DNA from: Bacteroides sp. UBA7333
GTDB taxonomy: Bacteria; Bacteroidota; Bacteroidia; Bacteroidales; Bacteroidaceae
DNA length: 64,000 nucleotides
Reading direction: 5' to 3'
Assembly (NCBI GenBank): GCA_002471195.1
Contig: DKPN01000003.1
Span: 1 to 64,000, forward strand
The notes under the pieces are model-generated. The model saw only the letters and a program-made list of their open reading frames with translations, was not told the DNA's origin and ran no database searches. The position numbers were made by a program, and so were the translations under genes. Shown piece after piece: positions 42,588 to 52,800 of this stretch (its first letter is position 1; every line of letters begins with the position of its first letter).

Positions 42588-43737
42588 AAGTTCTCTTTTG
42601 ATAACACGATATTAACCCATACATTCGTTGTTCTAATGTAGTGCGCGTTCGACTAACAATTTTGCGTAGATTAACTTCGCTATAGGCATTATTATACTGT
42701 TTTGCAATTTCTTTATAACTCAGACCTTCAAAATAAAACATCTTAAATATTTCAACGTAAACTTCGTTACCCCTAATCAGATCACAATAAACTTCACCTT
42801 GACTCTCCGACAATGTTTTAGCTATGCTATGCCATAGATGTGTCTTATTATTAGGATTAATATCAAGTAGGTATAAGAATGAACTATTTTTATCAAGATA
42901 ATCTAAGTTTGAGGCATCATAATCTTCTCCATTAACAATCCAATCTTCATTTTCCATTGCATCATCAAACTTCAATGTTTTATCATATTCTAATCGTTTA
43001 TATCGAATTATTTTTTTTATCGAGTAGTAGAGATGGCTGGCATCCATTATGTGATTCAAACGATGAGTCGATAATAACCTTTTAAAGGTGATCAGGGCTT
43101 CCGAACTTAACTCTTCCACTACATAATCCTTGTCAATATAAGTCGAACGCGACAATTCTGCTCTAGCAATGTAACGTATCAAACGGGCCATTCCTTCCCA
43201 GAATTCGTTATCATTCTTTTCCAATCGTTCTATCAGTGTGATATAATTGATTGGATAATACTGTTTAAGAAAACTACTACAATATCCTTCGAATACAATG
43301 GGCGAAGCCCAAATAGATGTTTGTAGTTTCATATCAGGCAATATAACTTTAAAATATTCGCTCGACAGTTTGTATGCTAATGTATATTTATTGCCCAATC
43401 GTAATTGATGGTCAATGGTACTATCTTTCTGCTTAATATTCATAATTTTAAGAACACGCCTCATCAATCCTCTTATTTGTATTATCAAAGATTGCTGTTG
43501 TAGGTTCTTCGAAAAATAGCCAGCAAAGTTATGATTCACATAAAACAATTGTAGCAAATTCTCTTTCCAAGTATTAAACTCCTTCGAAGTGAGTTGTTCT
43601 ATCAATGTGTTATCGTGTTTCATTAACCATTCGGTCATTATATCTCTATTAACAGGGAATCTCATTTGTTCTAAGCCATAACGCTCAAACTCACGTTCAA
43701 CAATCTCTTTTAATATAATAGTTTTTATATGGCTCAT
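42580..43737 (-). CDS. Long, divergent sigma-70 family regulator
   Basis: A 385-residue protein, about twice the ECF length. Residues 175-265 resemble region 2: KDYVVEELSSEALITFKR (203-220) matches the EDLVQE-type helix and HLYYSIKKIIRYKRLEYD (235-252) the -10 reading helix. Residues 335-372 form a helix-turn-helix typical of region 4 (YFEGLSYKEIAKQYNNAYSEV, given here in part; then LRKIVSRTRTTLEQR). Residues 1-170 have no recognised domain and are rich in helices and aromatic residues. It is 1 base from the transglutaminase-like gene and overlaps the anti-sigma gene. I infer a sigma factor with an N-terminal sensory or regulatory extension. Confidence 0.65.
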   Translation of the reverse strand: MSHIKTIILKEIVEREFERYGLEQMRFPVNRDIMTEWLMKHDNTLIEQLTSKEFNTWKENLLQLFYVNHNFAGYFSKNLQQQSLIIQIRGLMRRVLKIMNIKQKDSTIDHQLRLGNKYTLAYKLSSEYFKVILPDMKLQTSIWASPIVFEGYCSSFLKQYYPINYITLIERLEKNDNEFWEGMARLIRYIARAELSRSTYIDKDYVVEELSSEALITFKRLLSTHRLNHIMDASHLYYSIKKIIRYKRLEYDKTLKFDDAMENEDWIVNGEDYDASNLDYLDKNSSFLYLLDINPNNKTHLWHSIAKTLSESQGEVYCDLIRGNEVYVEIFKMFYFEGLSYKEIAKQYNNAYSEVNLRKIVSRTRTTLEQRMYGLISCYQKRTYV

Positions 43738-43738
43738 A

Positions 43739-45163
43739 TCAATTTAGTTTTACCACTTTTGGCTTAATGTCTTTGAACTTAGGTATGCACACACCAATAT
43801 CTGCTCCCACATAAGTAGGATCACATATTAAGTACTGTTTATGTTTATCTGTTATATAATCGCCGCCTTTGGGTTTCTCTATTTCTACAGCCGTAGCCAA
43901 ATGATTAGGATATTCCAGCAATACAATATTTAAGTTGAGTAAGCTACGTACTAAATAGGCGAATAAAATAGCTCTATCCTCGCAATCACTATACGGATAG
44001 TAAAATATCTCTTCCATAAAAAAGGGCTTTTCATATCCAAATTGTGCATGATCATTTTTATATTCGAATCCTTTTTGTACCCATGTTAGCAGTAGTTTCA
44101 GTTGATCAATCGTGTTTTGAGTACTTAATATCTTTTCAAATTCTTTTTTCAGTTGCGTTTCCAACACTATATCGGGTACAGCTTTTGCATGAATTGTATA
44201 TTCACACGAAGGGTAGGATTGATAAAAGTTTATTTTATTCTTATTAATCGTTCCATTGATCCTCAAGTCGGCAAATCCAATACAAAAAGAATACTCCTCC
44301 ATAGCCAATAACAGAGGAGATCTCATCTGTAAACTAAGCTCTTCTCCTCTATATTTACTGGGAACTTTATAAGTTTGTATGTTACTAATGCCGCTAATGC
44401 TGTATTGTGTTATGATGTAATAACAGCGATTATCAATATACATATACGGCTTTTCATAAACCGATTCATTAAAGGGTAACAACAATACCAGCAACTCTTT
44501 CACACGTGCCATTCGTGCGTCATAGCCTAGTTGTGTCAGTAGGTATTGTTGTAGAATAAGTTGAGTGTCAGCATTTTTGAATAGTTGCTCCGATACTTTA
44601 TTAATCATCATATATGTTGCCCAATCATTCATTTGTAGCTCTTTTCTATATTTAATGATATCTTCCAGCACAATTATATAATCATGTTTTGAAAATTTAC
44701 TCCATACACTTGCTATGTCCGATTCGCGTATCGATGTCGGTGCAACGGTCAATGGCACATACCTAAAATTCAATGGAGTGCCATAATAGTCGATTGTCAC
44801 TAAATGATAATCTGTAGTACTACTTTTATCCAGTCTCATATTAGGAACAAACGGTTCTTTCATAATAACAGGATGCACCGCTACTGCTTCCATGCATGTT
44901 GCTGCCGACGTAGTTATCGAATAGGTATGTTGTATTGTATCCGGTTTAGGCTCCTTATAAAAGGCATTTGCTTTGAAGAGTTTAAACTCTTCCCACTCCT
45001 TTGATAAAAATCCTATATACTCCCTGTTGGCTTCTTCTCTAAAATGCTCATACTCATTTAGCAGCTCTTGCTTGAACTGTTCAAATTCAGTAAGGGTAGG
45101 TTGTTGAGCAAAAAGAGATATCGATGCCATCAGACAAACCGAATACAATACAGCTTTCTTCAT
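43739..45163 (-). CDS. Exported transglutaminase-like cysteine protein
   Basis: A 474-residue exported protein with signal peptide (VLYSVCLMASISLFAQ, cleavage near residue 20), an N-terminal Glu-rich helical segment (about 24-65), a middle region without recognised domain, and a C-terminal transglutaminase-like fold. The predicted triad is Cys 394 (YSDCEDRAILFAYLVR), His 421 (YPNHLATAVEI) and Asp 448 (LICDPTYVGADIG). Such domains act as proteases, amidases or cross-linkers; the activity here is unknown. It sits 11 bases after the BACON lipoprotein gene and 1 base before the sigma-like gene, so all belong to one operon. Confidence 0.75.
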   Translation of the reverse strand: MKKAVLYSVCLMASISLFAQQPTLTEFEQFKQELLNEYEHFREEANREYIGFLSKEWEEFKLFKANAFYKEPKPDTIQHTYSITTSAATCMEAVAVHPVIMKEPFVPNMRLDKSSTTDYHLVTIDYYGTPLNFRYVPLTVAPTSIRESDIASVWSKFSKHDYIIVLEDIIKYRKELQMNDWATYMMINKVSEQLFKNADTQLILQQYLLTQLGYDARMARVKELLVLLLPFNESVYEKPYMYIDNRCYYIITQYSISGISNIQTYKVPSKYRGEELSLQMRSPLLLAMEEYSFCIGFADLRINGTINKNKINFYQSYPSCEYTIHAKAVPDIVLETQLKKEFEKILSTQNTIDQLKLLLTWVQKGFEYKNDHAQFGYEKPFFMEEIFYYPYSDCEDRAILFAYLVRSLLNLNIVLLEYPNHLATAVEIEKPKGGDYITDKHKQYLICDPTYVGADIGVCIPKFKDIKPKVVKLN

Positions 45164-45174
45164 AGGTATATATT

Positions 45175-46839
45175 TTAATAGATGGGTATATTTTTAAAGA
45201 AAATGCGATTATCCATTAATTTAAATCCATTGAGATTGTATACGTATACACCCAGCATAACATTAAGTTTATTGGCATCTGTAGGAACATCATTTATTAC
45301 CACAGTGCCTTGCGAAGCTACATTCTCAGGAAAATTGGTAGATATGATTTGCGATATGGCTGTCGATGCATTTCTAAATGTCATGGTAGGATATAAATAC
45401 TCGGTTCCTATATTGTCTGATACCACCGAGCGATAAGCTCCCGAAATGAGTGATGGTGATGATGGTGGATATATTCTAAAATCGTTAACTTGCATTCCTA
45501 AACCATGATTCGTTAAGGTATAGGTGAATTTTACACTATTGCCTGTTCGGATGCAACTTACAATTTTAGCTTCTACCTTTGCATCACATTGAATAATTGT
45601 AGCCGATGAGTAGTCTCCATTGTCACCTCCTCCGCCACCTCCGCTCGATGGTTGAACATTTACTATTACACTTTTGGATTGCATACTTCCATTCACAATA
45701 ATGGTAGCAGTAGATGATGTTGTTACTTTAGTACGATCTACCGTGATTGTTACCTTAGTACTTTCTCCCGATTCTGTATTTCCAATAGTTGGAGTAGCCC
45801 CCAACCAAGCTTCATCTATGCTCGACAAATACCATGACAATGTGCCTGTGCCAATATTCATTACATTAAACTCCAGGATCGAGGTCGATGTTCCGAAATC
45901 GAGTGTGGTTGCACTTAAGTGTAATTCGGGCGAAGCATCACTGCCATAACCATTGATAATAATATCTAGTTCGCACGATCCTACGTTTGTAACCACTGCT
46001 AGTTTTGTTTGTCTGTTTTCGGTAAGTTTAGTTCTATCAATTGCCACTTCAATGGTTTTCACTCCATTTGCAGTTATCGTTCCGTTGTTGGGAGTAATTT
46101 TCATCCACTCTTCATTGTTAGGAATGTTGAATGTAAGATTTGTTTTGCCTTTGTTTGTTATATCAAATGTAAGCGACGAAATAGATTCATTAAACTCTAG
46201 CACACTTTTCGAAAGTTTTACTACAGCAGTGTTGGCGTTTGTTACTTTAATGATAATTTCTGCCGAACCTGCATTCGATGATATGGGTATTTTTACCTCT
46301 TTGTCCTCGATTATTTTGGTGCGATCTATTGTCACTACAATTGGTGTGATGCGTGTCGATTCTATAGTTCCGTTTGTTGGACTGATGGTGAGCCAGTCAT
46401 AGTTGTTTGCGATTTCATAATTGAGTTTATTCTTTCCGATATTCTTAATATCAAATCCTAAACTGGTATTTTCTGAGCCGAAATCGAGCAAAGGTTTTGA
46501 TATCTCTATCGATCCATTTGCAGTTCGGATATTAAAATCGGCAATAGAAGTATTTCCCGGAGTTACTGCAATGCTTTTAGAGTCGGTAGCATAATTTGTT
46601 TTGGTTACCATCACAGTGTATTGTCCTGCTTCAAGACCCACAAATTCATATTGCCCATTACTTCCGGTTGTGGTGCTTTTGCCCGATGGCGATAGTGTAA
46701 CCAAAGCTCCCGATACAGGCTCTTGATGTGCTCCATCGATGATGGTTCCGTGTACCGATCCAAACATGTCTATTTCATCTTTTGTACAACCCGATAAGAT
46801 GGTCAATAGTGGTATGATGATATATAAAATCTTTTTCAT
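45175..46839 (-). CDS. BACON-repeat lipoprotein with carboxypeptidase-regulatory domain
   Basis: A 554-residue surface or periplasmic lipoprotein (lipobox LSGC, Cys 18). Residues about 27-95 are a carboxypeptidase-regulatory-like beta sandwich (VHGTIIDGAHQEPVSGALVT). Three BACON-like beta-sandwich repeats follow at about 100-200, 203-298 and 305-395, each with an L-D/E-F start and an ending of the type VTIDRTK. A Gly-rich linker (SSGGGGGGDNG) leads to a C-terminal domain of about 140 residues that I do not recognise. BACON domains are thought to bind glycans or mucins. It starts 11 bases after the DUF5683-like gene. Confidence 0.78.
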   Translation of the reverse strand: MKKILYIIIPLLTILSGCTKDEIDMFGSVHGTIIDGAHQEPVSGALVTLSPSGKSTTTGSNGQYEFVGLEAGQYTVMVTKTNYATDSKSIAVTPGNTSIADFNIRTANGSIEISKPLLDFGSENTSLGFDIKNIGKNKLNYEIANNYDWLTISPTNGTIESTRITPIVVTIDRTKIIEDKEVKIPISSNAGSAEIIIKVTNANTAVVKLSKSVLEFNESISSLTFDITNKGKTNLTFNIPNNEEWMKITPNNGTITANGVKTIEVAIDRTKLTENRQTKLAVVTNVGSCELDIIINGYGSDASPELHLSATTLDFGTSTSILEFNVMNIGTGTLSWYLSSIDEAWLGATPTIGNTESGESTKVTITVDRTKVTTSSTATIIVNGSMQSKSVIVNVQPSSGGGGGGDNGDYSSATIIQCDAKVEAKIVSCIRTGNSVKFTYTLTNHGLGMQVNDFRIYPPSSPSLISGAYRSVVSDNIGTEYLYPTMTFRNASTAISQIISTNFPENVASQGTVVINDVPTDANKLNVMLGVYVYNLNGFKLMDNRIFFKNIPIY

Positions 46840-46850
46840 TGTTGATATAT

Positions 46851-47798
46851 TTAAAAGTTATAGGATAGAGCAATACCGCTCATCTCGTGCGAAACTGTAG
46901 GCATCACCAGTGTGTAATGTTTGTTCTTTTTGTTTTTTACTACAGAAGTCCTTTTGGCACCTGGTGCTACAGCTGCGTCAATTAGGTTGTAAACATACAG
47001 AGCCACCAATCCTCCAATGCAAACATTGCGAGCTGTCTCTAAATTGTCGGCTTTACTATTGTAGGTTCGTATTGAGCTGCTATTCGTTGTCTCTTTCATC
47101 TTTTTGGTATAGCTGGCTCTCATGTTTTCGGTAGCTATAATTCCACCGGCCAATCCTACTGTTCCACTTAGTATGAGTGCTCCTTTCGTTTTACTGTGTT
47201 TATAAAACTGCCCCCATCCCGGAACGATCATTGAACGGCAAAATCCTCTCATTCCGTATTTATACGAGAAATTCAACTCATCGAATCGTACATTACCTGT
47301 CTTGGCATATCCGTATAGCGTATATAATCTATATTTTCTTTTGCCATCAGGAAATTCAATATACTCCCAGTATTCATCATATTTATTCGATATGAAGCTC
47401 ACCTTTTTCCCGTCAATCTTATAATCAAAAAGATAACTTTCTGTTTCGGAGGCATTACCATCTTTTTGACTGAACTCAATCAATCCATCGCCTTGGGCTG
47501 TAATGTTAAAGTTTTGATCTTTAATAAAAGTAGAAAGCTGTATTATGCTACTGGCACGAGCATCATCCATCGACTCGTGAGTAGTTTCTGTAATTTGATA
47601 TATGAAAGTAGGATTAGAGGGTTTAGGTACAGCGTTCGAAAGCCATAACGGTCTTTTCTTCTCTGATCTATTCACCACTTTTTGTGCATTTATATTGATG
47701 CAGGGGTATAGTACCCCTGTCATCAATAAAACACAGTATATGAAAAACACTAAAAGCCTATTGTTTACTTTCGTATCCATTGTTGTTGTATTATTCAT
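46851..47798 (-). CDS. DUF5683-like exported membrane protein
   Basis: A 315-residue protein from the ATG at 47798, which overlaps the stop of the upstream lipoprotein gene by 8 bases. A start at 47780 would also give a complete signal sequence (LLVFFIYCVLLMTGVLY). The DUF5683 hallmark is RSMIVPGWGQFYKHSKTKGAL, cut here to its key residues PGWGQ, followed by two hydrophobic segments (ALILSGTVGLAGGIIATE; VCIGGLVALYVYNLIDAA). The first 150 residues contain a separate beta-rich domain. It is probably anchored in the envelope; function unknown. Confidence 0.7.
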   Translation of the reverse strand: MNNTTTMDTKVNNRLLVFFIYCVLLMTGVLYPCININAQKVVNRSEKKRPLWLSNAVPKPSNPTFIYQITETTHESMDDARASSIIQLSTFIKDQNFNITAQGDGLIEFSQKDGNASETESYLFDYKIDGKKVSFISNKYDEYWEYIEFPDGKRKYRLYTLYGYAKTGNVRFDELNFSYKYGMRGFCRSMIVPGWGQFYKHSKTKGALILSGTVGLAGGIIATENMRASYTKKMKETTNSSSIRTYNSKADNLETARNVCIGGLVALYVYNLIDAAVAPGAKRTSVVKNKKNKHYTLVMPTVSHEMSGIALSYNF

Positions 47799-48426
47799 TG
47801 ATAAACTTCTCAATAGAACGAACATATTCCTGTCTCAATTGACTTGCCTCTAAATCTTGTTTAATGGCTTGATGCGCTTTGCGTTCTGCCTCTGCCTCAT
47901 CTAGAATAAAGTACATCTGATAATTATTCCCACCATTGGGATTCGGCTGTATCACCGAGAAACTCTCTATGATGCCCCCTTTGATAGCTGCCTCATAGCG
48001 TGCTATACTTGCATCCATAAATTTATTATATTCATCGTCAGTCGATGTAGTGCCCTCATCCATGCCCGAATCTTGCATGGCTTTACCCTTAAGTTCCTGA
48101 CCTTTTGTTTTGGCTAATTGAGTAGCAGCTGCTGTAAGTGCTGCCGAGCGACAAACCGTAATCGAAACACAACCGGTAGATTGGCCAAACAACTCCACTA
48201 ACTTCGGATTTTCCTTTAATCGGTCATAATGCGTAGTTAACGCACCACGTAGTGTTCGAGTCGATCCGTTTATTTTCCATCCTTCATTTTGAAGTTCGGT
48301 AAGTTTTTCAGTCAATTCATCTATCCCCATGGGTGTTTGTTGCACAGTGCTTTTACTGCTTCCACAACTGCTCATCATTATAATTAGAATCAGTGATAAA
48401 GCGTAGGTAAATTTAGTTTTCATCAT
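47791..48426 (-). CDS. Small lipoprotein of unknown function
   Basis: A 211-residue lipoprotein (LILIIMMSSC, Cys 21) with a soluble mature part. It begins with helix-rich MGIDELTEKLTELQNEGWKI and ends with a long charged helix (EAEAERKAHQAIKQDLEASQL), suggesting a coiled coil. No domain recognised with confidence; the layout recalls LPP20-like lipoproteins. It is coupled to the DUF5683-like gene by overlapping start and stop. Confidence 0.6.
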   Translation of the reverse strand: MMKTKFTYALSLILIIMMSSCGSSKSTVQQTPMGIDELTEKLTELQNEGWKINGSTRTLRGALTTHYDRLKENPKLVELFGQSTGCVSITVCRSAALTAAATQLAKTKGQELKGKAMQDSGMDEGTTSTDDEYNKFMDASIARYEAAIKGGIIESFSVIQPNPNGGNNYQMYFILDEAEAERKAHQAIKQDLEASQLRQEYVRSIEKFINE

Positions 48427-48530
48427 TTCTATTTTTAAGTGGGTTCTTTTTTCTACAGTTATACCCCAAATTCAGAACAAGAACCCCTTATGTTCTAAAC
48501 CGAAGTCTTTATTTGTTTTTAAAATCAGAA

Positions 48531-49067
48531 TTATACTCGTTTAAATGTCTTTCCTAAATCGTAAGAAACCCATTCTCTACCTTCTTTGTCGGTATAATAT
48601 TGTGTACCCATAAACCCATGGCTTTTCTTCAGTTTTTCGCCGTTACTTAAACGTACGTTTTCTTTACTGCCGCCTCCCGTTAGCATTGCAGCAATCACGA
48701 ACAATACGATTGCTACAGTCAATATCATTAATAATACGACCGAAGTGACAAGGCCCAAAACAAATAATAGTACTGCAAATAGCACAAATAATAGCGAACG
48801 AGCTATTCCGGCGAAAACGGTACGCGATCCAATAATACTTTCTATGACATTAAGTCCGCATATCAAAATCATGACACTGCCCACAGCTATCGGATCTAAA
48901 GCAATGTCCCAGTCGAACCACGAAGACAATGCATTTGTACTGCCATATATTGCCCCCGATAAAGCACAAAACCAGATTGAACAACTGGCGAAGTATTGAT
49001 TACTCTCTATATTATCTTTCCAAAGTTTTTTCTCGATACTTCGGAATAAAAAAAACTTGTTTTCCAT
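48531..49067 (-). CDS. Small integral membrane protein
   Basis: A 178-residue protein with four hydrophobic segments: about 25-45, 54-75 (IALDPIAVGSVMILICGLNV), 82-103 (VFAGIARSLLFVLFAVLLFVL) and 104-130 (VTSVVLLMILTVAIVLFVIAAML). The C-terminal tail (YYTDKEGREWVSYDLGKTF) is cytoplasmic or periplasmic and uncharacterised. It follows the 236-residue membrane protein by 12 bases. No family recognised. Confidence 0.55.
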   Translation of the reverse strand: MENKFFLFRSIEKKLWKDNIESNQYFASCSIWFCALSGAIYGSTNALSSWFDWDIALDPIAVGSVMILICGLNVIESIIGSRTVFAGIARSLLFVLFAVLLFVLGLVTSVVLLMILTVAIVLFVIAAMLTGGGSKENVRLSNGEKLKKSHGFMGTQYYTDKEGREWVSYDLGKTFKRV

Positions 49068-49079
49068 AATTCTATATTA

Positions 49080-49790
49080 TTATATCAGCCAATAATAGCA
49101 AGCTAATGAACCGATCGTGATGACCGCACCTCCTAAGCTTCCTAAGAAATATTTATTAATAGGGGTATAGATATCGTTATTCGAAACCAATGTCTCTTTT
49201 TTACCCGAGAATGCGTCACATTGAACAAATTTGAAAAATGCATTTATCTGAAAGATTGTGAGTAGATATACGTAGTAGTTTTTTAACGGAGAAATTATAA
49301 TGATGTCAAACCCTGCCATAGTTGCGGCGAATAGGCTTAAATCAATCAATAAAAAGGCATTCACAATCAGCAATATGCCAATCCAGCTTCTTGCGTTAGA
49401 ATCTAATGAGTTGTTCTTTAAAATGACAGCAAACATATACAATTGCAGCAATGTTGATATTGCCATTAATATGTTATGTACGAAAGATACCCATTCGGCT
49501 TCATTCATTATTAAACTCCAACCGGCATAAACTCCTGATCCTATAGCAGCCCATATTAATGCTTTAGAGCTGGCCTTGTTGTTAGCTATCTGCGACAACA
49601 ATAGATAGGCAATCGCCATTGAAGCCTGTTTAAAAATGTTTAGATAAGGAGTAATGATACTCGCTGTTTCACTATTAAGAACTTGGAATAAAATAAAAAA
49701 GAAAAGAGGAATTGCCAATAACCAATAGGCTATTTTTTGCCGCATACGAACGGGTTTAGGCAGATCTGAATTTTTAAAAACTGCTTGCAT
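49080..49790 (-). CDS. Integral membrane protein, unknown function
   Basis: A 236-residue protein with about seven hydrophobic segments (for example AYWLLAIPLFFFILFQVL near 20-37, WIGILLIVNAFLLIDLSLFA near 138-157, FLGSLGGAVITIGSLACYYW near the end). No catalytic motif or domain recognised. It starts the tightly packed minus-strand cluster that runs down to 42.2 kb, although a 104-base gap after the next gene may hold a separate promoter. Confidence 0.55.
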   Translation of the reverse strand: MQAVFKNSDLPKPVRMRQKIAYWLLAIPLFFFILFQVLNSETASIITPYLNIFKQASMAIAYLLLSQIANNKASSKALIWAAIGSGVYAGWSLIMNEAEWVSFVHNILMAISTLLQLYMFAVILKNNSLDSNARSWIGILLIVNAFLLIDLSLFAATMAGFDIIIISPLKNYYVYLLTIFQINAFFKFVQCDAFSGKKETLVSNNDIYTPINKYFLGSLGGAVITIGSLACYYWLI

Positions 49791-49883
49791 AAATATATAT
49801 AGTTAGATTTATTTAAAGAAGGGGTTCTCGCAGATGGAACATCTTTTTTATTTATGAGGTTCTCGCTTCGAGCAGCCCTGTTC

Positions 49884-52800
49884 CTAATTTGTTTTTATAA
49901 TTTTCTTAATGACACTTCTATCTTTGCTATAGATTCTCAGAATATAGGTACCAGACATACAATCACTCAGGTTTATGGTTATTGCATATGCCCGGTTAGC
50001 ATTTAACTCTTTTAGTAGCATTCCATTCAGGTCATATAGCTGTATTTTGTCTATTTGATAACCTGATGATTGAATTTTTAATTCATTACTTACCGGATTT
50101 GGTCCAACCACAAACCCATCGAATTTGTTGTTTTCAATACTTGAAAGAACAAATCGATATAAGTCGGATGCCTCATATTCATTACATGAGTTTGTTATCT
50201 GTACTGAATAGTCACCGTTAGTAACCGGAGTAAAGTAATAGTCGGTAGCACCATCAATATAAATATTCTCTTTGTACCATTGATAAATACAACCTTCCAC
50301 TGCATCGGTTTCAAGTGTATTGCCGTTTTGACGGATAACAGGTTTCTCCAGAGGATCGCATACTGAGAATCCGGATATAGTGATATCTTTTTCAACTGCA
50401 ATATTTGACCCGTCAATAGTTACTGCTTTGACCCTTATTGTTCCATTTCCTGTACCAAGGACTTTTACGTTTCCGGACTGAGTAATTTCAGCAAGCTCGT
50501 TTCCGCTGATAATGCTCCAGTTTACGATCCTGTATGTCGCTGTGACAGGCAGAATTTCAGTGTACAGATTCAGGATTGTTTTTTCAGGGGTCATAGTCCA
50601 TGTGTCATCTTTTGAACGTAGGATAATACTTGTAGCCAGAGAGATATCCATACCTTCGCTTGTTGAAAGACTGTTAGACATTCCTGTCAATTTATTGCTA
50701 TTTATCCGACTTTGCTTTTTGTGGCTTTCGCTTTGTGACCAATCGTTAGCATATCTTTCATAAGCAATTGCATAGAATAGATTTTCTTCCGGAGCATTGC
50801 GATCAGTGTAAGAGAAAATATTCCCGCTTACTTTTGCAATTTCTGTCATATTGTCGGTGGATGTACCACGCATTACAAGATAGTAATCAATGATAGCGCC
50901 CCTATATTCATTCCATGATAAGTTCCAGCTGTTCTCTCCAAATTTATTAAGCATTAGTTTCGCAGGAACATGTGTTGCTCCCGGTGTGCCTTTGATTCCT
51001 AAAGTTGTATTCAGAGCAATTCTATAAGATGATGTCATCAGTCCAGGTGCAGAGTTAGGATCAATGAAACTTTTGTCATTAACAGTAGCTCTTCCCACTT
51101 CACTATAGTCATTATAGCCCAGTCCCTGACGGTATATGATTACTTCATTCACATAGTCAGGAATGACTCCGTTTTTGAAATTCCAGTATTTTGCATCCCA
51201 AGTGATCTTGTATTTCCCAGTTTCACTATCTACACTTACTAAGCTGATATTTGGTACCGGAAGTTCTTCTTTTACTATAATGGTTCTTTCGACCATATAT
51301 GGATTGCATGTTTTATTGTCAACGCTTAGACGTACAAGGTACGTTCCTGGCTGGCGTATTACTGTTCGGGCTTCCAGCGTTGATCCTCTTCGGATGACTT
51401 CAAGTGGACTAAAATAAGTATCAGACTCCGCTTTATAGCTCCATTCGGCTGTCACCTCAGGATGATTAAACGTGGAAGGGAGCTTAAACAGTATATCACT
51501 ATTCGCAAAAGCATATTCAGGGAGATTGAGTTCAAACTGCAAAGGCTGATTGACGTACACCGGAATGGTTGAAGTTTTATCACCTAGCGTAACGGTTACA
51601 TTTTTTGTGCCTGGTGTGTTCCAGAGAATCTGATAGCTATTTCCTTCCTGGCTAATAACTTCGCCACCGTCCCAGTTCCATACCGGGGTCCATGTACCGT
51701 TGTTTCCGTTGTTTTTAATGATGGTGGCAACATGTGCACAAATTTTATCTTCCAGTTCAATCAGTGGAGTTTGCTCTACCGTGAATGTAAGTGGATTACT
51801 CATTGGCGATGTATATTTCCACAAATCGATAGCCTGTATCTGAAGCTCATATTCTCCTTCGGGTACAGCAGAAAGCGGCACTTCCATTCGGTTTGTTTTC
51901 AGATACGGATAATCCGGAACAATGCATGCATTGTTCATAAGCCCGTTCATTGGCGAAAGAATAAAGCTTCCAGGACCCATTGCTCCTTTTTTTCGCAGAC
52001 TGACATTATAGCGCATCTGAACGAACGGAGTGGCATCATCTGTGGCATGATCCCATTCTAGTACAATGTAAGATTGGGTTTGCGATACACGTAAATTCAA
52101 AGGTACAGCAGGAGCCTCATTAGCGATTCCGGTCCTTAATATGGAGTAATTTATATCGGGTTTGCCGTCGCCATTTTGATCGTGAAAAATATCTGTATAG
52201 TATCTGTAAGAATTATCATCTGACTTTTGAACATTAAATTTCCATTCCGGATAGGTGTATATAATATAACCTATCCCTATTATATCCAGATAGCCATTGT
52301 TATCAATATCAGCCAGATCCCAAAATTTGAAATCTGAAGGAAAATCTATCTTAGCTGCTTCATGAAGATACTCGTCTTTTATATTTTCCAGAATAATGCC
52401 GTTACTGAGGAGTAGATCGGTATAACCATCATTGTTAAAGTCATTAAATGCTCGTATACCATGCGATGAAAGTCTCTCATGCTGATATTCAATTTTTTGA
52501 AATTGTATTTCTTTTCCGGTATTTATTAAAATAGTCAAGGTTTCTCCCCATGTTTTATACAGATCGGTTAATCCATCATTATTCCAATTTATAGGGTAGT
52601 ACTTACCATCTATTATTGTACTCGAATAATTAATGTTGTCTCCCTGATTGATCTCTATAAAAGTTTGGTATGGAGTACTAGGATTTCCTTGCTGATGTAC
52701 ATTGTCCGCATATCCATCATTATTGAAATTTTCATTACCTGTAAAGATACTTCTTGTTGTTATTTTGAAATTACCATTTCCCGTGTTTTCCATATAATTC

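Noticed and set aside
49823..49866. Direct repeat GGTTCTCGC twice, 35 bases apart
   Set aside because: Only two nine-base copies; may be chance.
52543..52556. CTCCCCATGT inside the giant gene as an array unit
   Set aside because: Partial match, coding, single, and not phased with others. CTATCCCCATGGG near 48323 is likewise a coding coincidence.
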